NCBI RefSeq assembly: GCF_003261175.1
Contig: NZ_QLNP01000099.1
Span: 62,001-126,000, forward strand
Length of the DNA stretch: 64,000 nt
Source: Arthrobacter globiformis
GTDB taxonomy: Bacteria > Actinomycetota > Actinomycetes > Actinomycetales > Micrococcaceae
Direction: 5' to 3'
Each line of letters opens with the position of its first letter. Positions within the stretch are counted from its first letter, which is position 1. The notes under the pieces were generated by a model. That model did not search any database and had not been told where the DNA came from. It worked only from the letters and a program-made list of their open reading frames with translations. The translations under genes were made by a program, and so were the position numbers. Positions 56,510 through 64,000 of the stretch are shown in pieces.

Positions 56510-56547
56510 CTTTTTTAATTCCGTCCCGTGAGGCGGGGAAAGGGGAG
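56510..56547 (+). promoter_or_regulatory. Candidate PyrR-binding hairpin covering the pyrR ribosome binding site
   Basis: CCGTC (56521-56525) pairs with GGCGG (56532-56536) and presents the hexaloop CCGTGA, which fits the PyrR-binding loop consensus CNGNGA. Below it, the T-rich run 56511-56516 can pair with AAAGGG from 56539, leaving unpaired AA on the 5' side, as in known PyrR sites. The lower stem would occupy AGGGGAG (56541-56547), the pyrR ribosome binding site. This predicts translational repression by PyrR-UMP, as described in Mycobacterium smegmatis. Confidence 0.6.
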
Positions 56548-56554
56548 ACGAGCG

Positions 56555-57139
56555 ATGACTTCTGTCACGCAGGCACCGGTTCCGGCCAGGGTTGTACTCA
56601 ACCAGGCGGACATTGACCGTGCCCTCACTCGGATCGCCCATGAAATCCTCGAGGCCAACAAGGGCTCCCAGGATCTGGTGCTGCTCGGCATTCCCCGCCG
56701 CGGCTACCCCCTTGCAGTCCGGCTCGCCCATAAAATCGCCGCCGCCGATCCCGCCGTGGACGCCGCCGCCATCGTCGGCCAGCTGGACGTCACCATGTTC
56801 CGGGACGACCTTTCCCACCAGCCCACACGGCCGCCGCACCGTACACAGCTGCCGCTGACGGGCATCGACAACAAGGTGGTCGTGCTGATCGACGACGTCC
56901 TGTACTCGGGCCGGACCATCCGCGCCGCCCTGGACGCGCTCGTGGACCTCGGCCGGCCGCGCATTGTGCGCCTCGCCGTCCTGATTGACCGGGGCCACCG
57001 CGAGCTTCCCATCCGCGCCGACCACGTGGGCAAGAACCTGCCCACGTCCTCCGCCGAAAAGGTCCGGGTCCGGCTCGAGGAGACCGACGCCGTCGACGGC
57101 CAGACTGTCAACGAAGTGGTAATCGAGGGCGGCGCATGA
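56555..57139 (+). CDS. pyrR: Bifunctional pyr operon regulator / uracil phosphoribosyltransferase PyrR
   Basis: A 194-residue phosphoribosyltransferase-fold protein that binds pyr mRNA when UMP is high. The PRPP loop is [18 protein letters not shown], preceded by [12 protein letters not shown] and the YRDDL-like FRDDLS segment. ATG 56555 follows AGGGGAG at a suitable distance. It overlaps pyrB by 4 bases, making it the first gene of the pyrimidine operon. Confidence 0.94.
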   Translation: MTSVTQAPVPARVVLNQADIDRALTRIAHEILEANKGSQDLVLLGIPRRGYPLAVRLAHKIAAADPAVDAAAIVGQLDVTMFRDDLSHQPTRPPHRTQLPLTGIDNKVVVLIDDVLYSGRTIRAALDALVDLGRPRIVRLAVLIDRGHRELPIRADHVGKNLPTSSAEKVRVRLEETDAVDGQTVNEVVIEGGA

Positions 57140-58131
57140 AGCACCTGCTCTCCACCGAAGACCTTAGCCTGGCCAACGCCGTCCGCATCCTCGACACCGC
57201 CGAAGAAATGTCGAGCGTGGGGGAGCGCGAGGTCAAGAAACTCCCCGCCCTGCGCGGACGGACCGTGGTGAACCTCTTCTTCGAGGATTCGACCAGGACC
57301 CGCATTTCCTTCGAAGCCGCCGCCAAGCGGCTCTCCGCCGACGTCATCAACTTCGCCGCCAAGGGATCGTCGGTCTCCAAGGGCGAGTCACTCAAGGACA
57401 CCGCCCAGACGCTGTCCGCCATGGGTGCTGACGCCGTCGTGATCCGCCACTGGGCCTCCGGTGCACCGCACCGGCTGGCAGCCACGGACTGGATCGACGC
57501 CGCAGTCATCAACGCCGGCGACGGCACCCACGAACACCCCACCCAGGCGCTGCTGGACGCCTTCACCATGCGCCGGCACTGGACCAAGCTCTCCGGCCTG
57601 CCCTCCGCAGGGGCGGACCTGCGCGGCATGCGCGTCGCCATCGCCGGCGACGTCCTGCACTCCCGCGTGGCCCGTTCCAACGTCTGGCTGCTGCGCACGC
57701 TCGGAGCCGACGTGACCCTGGTGGCGCCACCCACCCTGCTGCCTATCGGCGTCGAACGCTGGCCCTGCAGCATCAGCTACGACATGGACGAAACCCTGGA
57801 AAAGGGCGTCGACGCGGTGATGATGCTCCGCGTCCAGGGCGAACGCATGAACGCCTCGTTCTTCCCGTCCACCCGGGAGTACTCCCGGCGCTGGGGTTTC
57901 GATGACAACAGGCTCCGTGCGCTGGACAGCCTGGGCCTGAAGGACACCATCATCATGCACCCCGGTCCCATGAACCGGGGCCTGGAAATTTCCGCGGCCG
58001 CCGCCGATTCGCCCCGTTCCACCGTGCTCGCGCAGGTGAAGAACGGCGTGTCGATCCGCATGGCCGCCCTGTATTTGCTGCTCTCCGGGGATACCCGTGA
58101 ACCAGCCGCCACCCTGAAGGAGAGCAACTGA
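57136..58131 (+). CDS. pyrB: Aspartate carbamoyltransferase catalytic subunit
   Basis: A 331-residue enzyme that joins carbamoyl phosphate and aspartate. The carbamoyl-phosphate motif is [23 protein letters not shown] is the 80s-type loop and [11 protein letters not shown] the conserved HPTQ segment. No pyrI regulatory subunit is present, as usual in this group. Its stop shares one base with the pyrC ATG. Confidence 0.96.
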   Translation: MKHLLSTEDLSLANAVRILDTAEEMSSVGEREVKKLPALRGRTVVNLFFEDSTRTRISFEAAAKRLSADVINFAAKGSSVSKGESLKDTAQTLSAMGADAVVIRHWASGAPHRLAATDWIDAAVINAGDGTHEHPTQALLDAFTMRRHWTKLSGLPSAGADLRGMRVAIAGDVLHSRVARSNVWLLRTLGADVTLVAPPTLLPIGVERWPCSISYDMDETLEKGVDAVMMLRVQGERMNASFFPSTREYSRRWGFDDNRLRALDSLGLKDTIIMHPGPMNRGLEISAAAADSPRSTVLAQVKNGVSIRMAALYLLLSGDTREPAATLKESN

Positions 58132-59504
58132 TGGCTGAAGAAACCACGTACCTTATCCGCGGCGCTGCAATCCTTGGCGGCGACGCCGAGGATCTGCTCA
58201 TCCGCGACGGCGTCATCGCGGCCCGCGGAGCCGACCTGTCGCAGACAGACGCGGCCGCAGACATGGCAGCCCGTGCCATCGTGATCGCCGCCGACGGACT
58301 CGTCGCGCTGCCGGGCATGGTTGACGTCCACACCCACCTCCGCGAACCGGGCCGCGAAGACGCCGAAACGGTGGAAACCGGCACCCGCGCCGCAGCCCTC
58401 GGCGGCTTCACGGCCGTGCACGCCATGGCCAACAGCACCCCGGTGGCGGACACCGCCGGCGTCGTGGAACAGGTCTACAGCCTGGGCCGTGCCGCCGGCT
58501 GGGTGGACGTCCGCCCGGTGGGCGCCGTCACCGTGGGTCTTGCCGGCGAGCAGCTCGCGGAGCTCGGCGCGATGGCCGACTCCCGTGCCCAGGTCCGGAT
58601 GTTCTCCGACGACGGCATCTGCGTCCACGATCCCGTCCTGATGCGCCGCGCCCTCGAGTACGTCAAAGCGTTCGACGGCGTGGTGGCCCAGCATGCGCAG
58701 GAGCCGCGCCTCACCGCCGGGGCCCAGATGAACGAAGGCGAAGTGTCCGCTGTCCTCGGCCTGACCGGCTGGCCGGCAGTGGCCGAGGAAAGCATCATCG
58801 CCCGCGACGTCCTGCTGGCCCAGCACGTGGGTTCCCGGCTGCACGTCTGCCACGTGTCCACCGCAGGCTCGGTCGAGATCATCCGCTGGGCCAAGAGCCG
58901 CGGCATCAACGTCACTGCCGAAGTGACCCCGCACCACCTGCTGCTCACCGATGACCTCGTCCGCAGCTACGACCCCGTCTACAAGGTCAACCCGCCGCTG
59001 CGCACCAACGACGACGTCCAGGCCCTGCGCGCGGCCCTCGCAGACGGCACCATCGACGTCGTCGGCACCGACCACGCCCCGCACCCCAGCGAGCACAAGG
59101 AATGCGAGTGGGCGCAGGCGGCCATGGGCATGACGGGGCTGGAAACCGCGCTGTCCGTGGTCCAGCACGCCATGATCGAGACCGGCCTGATGACCTGGGC
59201 CGACTTTGCCCGGGCCACCTCCACCGCCCCGGCCGGCATCGGACGCCTGGCAGACCAGGGTCGGCCGCTCGAAAAGGGCGAACCCGCCAACATTGTCCTC
59301 GTGGACCCGGCCGCACGCTGGACCGTGGACCCTTCCGTGATGGCCACCATGGGACGCAACTCGCCGTTCCGCGGCATGGAACTCCCGGGCAAGGTGGTGG
59401 CCACATTCTTCAAGGGCCACCCCACGGTCCTGGACGGCAAGCTGAACACGCCCTACCGCTACCCCTCGGAAGCGCCGGTTGCCGGCGCCGCGGGTGCGAA
59501 CTGA
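58131..59504 (+). CDS. pyrC: Dihydroorotase
   Basis: A 457-residue class I amidohydrolase that closes the pyrimidine ring. Metal ligands begin with DVHTHLREPG; further His residues lie in QHAQEPRLT and CHVSTAGS, and the catalytic Asp is in VVGTDHAPH. ATG overlaps the pyrB stop by one base; the stop in turn overlaps the next ATG by one base. Confidence 0.95.
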   Translation: MAEETTYLIRGAAILGGDAEDLLIRDGVIAARGADLSQTDAAADMAARAIVIAADGLVALPGMVDVHTHLREPGREDAETVETGTRAAALGGFTAVHAMANSTPVADTAGVVEQVYSLGRAAGWVDVRPVGAVTVGLAGEQLAELGAMADSRAQVRMFSDDGICVHDPVLMRRALEYVKAFDGVVAQHAQEPRLTAGAQMNEGEVSAVLGLTGWPAVAEESIIARDVLLAQHVGSRLHVCHVSTAGSVEIIRWAKSRGINVTAEVTPHHLLLTDDLVRSYDPVYKVNPPLRTNDDVQALRAALADGTIDVVGTDHAPHPSEHKECEWAQAAMGMTGLETALSVVQHAMIETGLMTWADFARATSTAPAGIGRLADQGRPLEKGEPANIVLVDPAARWTVDPSVMATMGRNSPFRGMELPGKVVATFFKGHPTVLDGKLNTPYRYPSEAPVAGAAGAN

Positions 59505-60013
59505 TGGAAAAAGTCCTTCCCGGGCTGGCGATGCTGGCGGTGGTCGCCGTCGTTTTTGTCCTGATCTGGATCGGCTGGCGCAGCCGGCTCCGGCGGCAGT
59601 CCGACATCGAACAGCTGCCGGCGGTACCTGCCGGGCTGGGCGAGCCGCTGGTTTCGGCGGAGGGCCAGTACGTGGCCTCCACCACGGCGGGGGACTGGCT
59701 GGACAGGATTGCCGTGCATGGCCTCGGCATCCGCACCAACGCGCAGATCGCCATCCACCCGGAGGGCGTGCTTCTGGACCGCTCGGGTGCGCGGCCGCTG
59801 TTCATCCCGGCGTCCTCGCTGGCCGGTGTTCGGCAGGACAGCGGCATGGCCGGTAAATTCGTGGAAAAGGACGGCCTGCTGATCCTTAGCTGGTCGCTCG
59901 GAACCCACGCCCTGGACACCGGCTTCCGCACCCGCCGCGCCGCGGACAAGCCGGCCGTCCTCCAACAACTTCAGGAAATGATCTCCCCAGGCCCCCAGGC
60001 GGGTGCCCAATAG
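59504..60013 (+). CDS. Small membrane protein conserved between pyrC and carA
   Basis: A 169-residue protein with one N-terminal transmembrane helix (about 7-25) and a beta-rich remainder resembling bacterial PH-like domains. It corresponds by position to Rv1382 of Mycobacterium tuberculosis, which also lies between pyrC and carA. Function is unknown. One-base overlaps on both sides show that it is translated with the pathway enzymes. Confidence 0.82.
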   Translation: MEKVLPGLAMLAVVAVVFVLIWIGWRSRLRRQSDIEQLPAVPAGLGEPLVSAEGQYVASTTAGDWLDRIAVHGLGIRTNAQIAIHPEGVLLDRSGARPLFIPASSLAGVRQDSGMAGKFVEKDGLLILSWSLGTHALDTGFRTRRAADKPAVLQQLQEMISPGPQAGAQ

Positions 60014-61320
60014 TGGAAAGTAATAAAGTGACGGAAACCGAAGTGACAGTAAACGCAGGAACTGCGCCGCAGGCCGCAGCATCCGCCCCCGCCGTCCTGG
60101 TGCTCGAGGACGGCCGCATCTTCCGCGGCCGCAGCTACGGCGCGCAGGGCACCGCCCTCGGGGAAGCGGTCTTCGCCACCGGCATGACCGGCTACCAGGA
60201 GACCATTACCGACCCGTCCTACGCACGCCAGCTGGTGGTGCAGACCGCCCCGCACATCGGCAACACCGGTGTAAACAGCGAGGACGCGGAATCCCGCCGC
60301 ATCTGGGTGGCCGGCTACATCGTCCGTGACGCCGCCCGCCGCCCGTCGAACTGGCGCTCGGAGCGATCTCTCGACTCCGAGCTCGTCGAGCAGGGCATCG
60401 TCGGCATCCAGGGCGTGGACACCCGGGCCATCACCCGCCACCTGCGCGAGCACAAGACCATGCGCGCGGGTATCTTCTCCGGCGAGGCGGCCAAGGCCAC
60501 GGACAAGGAACTCGTCGACGCCGTGCTCGCCAGCGAGCCGATGGAAGGCGCCCGGCTTGCCGAGGAAGTCAGCATCGACGAAGCCTATGTCGTGGAGCCG
60601 AAGGACCACGGCTGGGACGGTGACGCGCGCTTCAGCATCGCGGCGATCGACCTCGGCATCAAGGCCATGACGCCGGTGCGCTTCGCCGAGCGCGGCGTCC
60701 GCGTGCACGTGCTGCCCGCCACGGCCACCATCGACGACGTCAAGGCCGTCAGCCCCGACGGCTTCTTCATGTCCAACGGCCCCGGCGACCCCGCCACCGC
60801 CGACAACCAGGTCAAGCTGCTCCGCACCGTCCTGGACGAGAAGCTGCCCTACTTCGGCATCTGCTTCGGCAACCAGATCCTGGGCCGCGCACTCGGCTTC
60901 GGCACCTACAAGCTGCGGTACGGCCACCGCGGCATCAACCAGCCGGTCATGGACCGCCGCACGGGCAAGGTGGAGATCACCTCGCAGAACCACGGCTTCG
61001 CCGTCGACGCCCCGCTGGACGGCCCCACCAACGCCCCCGAAGAGCGCTACGGACGGGTCGAGGTCAGCCACGTCAGCCTGAACGACGAGGTCGTGGAAGG
61101 CCTGGCCTGCCTGGACATCCCTGCGTTCTCCGTCCAGTACCACCCGGAAGCTGCCGCCGGCCCGCACGACGCCGCCTACCTCTTTGATCGCTTCATCGAG
61201 CTGATGGAAGGAACCCGGGACGGCCGCACCGCCAACCTGTCCAAGGAACCCGTGGACGCCCAGCACCCCGCAGAGGCCCCGCAGAACACGACTGACAACA
61301 AGACTGAGGACAAGAAGTAA
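60013..61320 (+). CDS. carA: Carbamoyl-phosphate synthase small (glutaminase) subunit
   Basis: A 435-residue subunit that supplies ammonia to CarB. After a variable N-terminus of about 30 residues come [13 protein letters not shown] and [11 protein letters not shown], then the class I glutaminase domain with the nucleophile in [12 protein letters not shown] and [13 protein letters not shown]. The C-terminal 35 residues are Glu/Asn/Thr-rich and not conserved. GTG start with one-base overlap to the upstream gene. Confidence 0.95.
   Translation: MESNKVTETEVTVNAGTAPQAAASAPAVLVLEDGRIFRGRSYGAQGTALGEAVFATGMTGYQETITDPSYARQLVVQTAPHIGNTGVNSEDAESRRIWVAGYIVRDAARRPSNWRSERSLDSELVEQGIVGIQGVDTRAITRHLREHKTMRAGIFSGEAAKATDKELVDAVLASEPMEGARLAEEVSIDEAYVVEPKDHGWDGDARFSIAAIDLGIKAMTPVRFAERGVRVHVLPATATIDDVKAVSPDGFFMSNGPGDPATADNQVKLLRTVLDEKLPYFGICFGNQILGRALGFGTYKLRYGHRGINQPVMDRRTGKVEITSQNHGFAVDAPLDGPTNAPEERYGRVEVSHVSLNDEVVEGLACLDIPAFSVQYHPEAAAGPHDAAYLFDRFIELMEGTRDGRTANLSKEPVDAQHPAEAPQNTTDNKTEDKK

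Positions 61321-64000
<2,680 letters not shown>

Overview
The window is a gene-dense, high-GC stretch of a Gram-positive actinobacterial chromosome. I infer a member of the Micrococcaceae close to Arthrobacter, Pseudarthrobacter or Sinomonas. The basis is the gene order thrS-HIT-pgsA-pdxS, ruvCAB-yajC-secDF-rel, rpsD-DUF948-DUF6167-alaS-ruvX-mltG-aroE-aroC-aroK-aroB-efp-nusB and pyrR-pyrB-pyrC-x-carA-carB, together with frequent GTG and TTG starts, the MurT/GatD pair and an acVLRF1 release factor. Genus is not proven. I saw no rRNA, tRNA, CRISPR array, transposase or phage gene, and no gene-free stretch exceeds 300 bases.

Layout. 1-3.8 kb: the tail of an error-prone DNA polymerase, then thrS, a HIT hydrolase and a phosphatidylinositol-phosphate synthase. 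3.9-11.3 kb: pdxS and pdxT, separated here by an M3 peptidase, a CapA-like lipoprotein and murT-gatD (lipid II amidation). 11.3-20.6 kb: yebC, ruvCAB, yajC-secD-secF and a bifunctional (p)ppGpp enzyme. 20.5-29.7 kb: an AbiEi-like orphan, a DUF349 protein, a membrane cyclophilin, hisS, an amino-acid permease, aspS and a GNAT enzyme.

29.7-40.7 kb is the accessory part. A leftward unit (SDR, FAD desaturase, Dabb protein, MHS-family transporter) and a rightward unit (second FAD desaturase, IclR regulator, P450, ferredoxin reductase, [2Fe-2S] ferredoxin) flank a second, paralogous IclR regulator. The set matches step by step the aromatization route for cyclohexanecarboxylate described in Sinomonas (Corynebacterium) cyclohexanicum: P450 4-hydroxylation, SDR oxidation to a 4-ketone, and two ketosteroid-dehydrogenase-like desaturations to 4-hydroxybenzoate. 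I found a shared near-palindromic element (core CCGATGAACGG) in front of both units, with a weaker version in front of the second flavoprotein. This is the most interesting system in the window; its substrate is an inference.

40.7-64 kb returns to housekeeping: acVLRF1, rarA, rpsD, alaS-ruvX-mltG-shikimate genes, efp-nusB, a PrsW-like membrane protease and the pyrimidine operon up to a truncated carB. The pyr leader holds a candidate PyrR-binding hairpin whose lower stem would cover the pyrR ribosome binding site. A candidate LexA box lies before ruvA, and the prsW stop codon lies in an 18-bp tandem repeat that repeats the in-frame stop.
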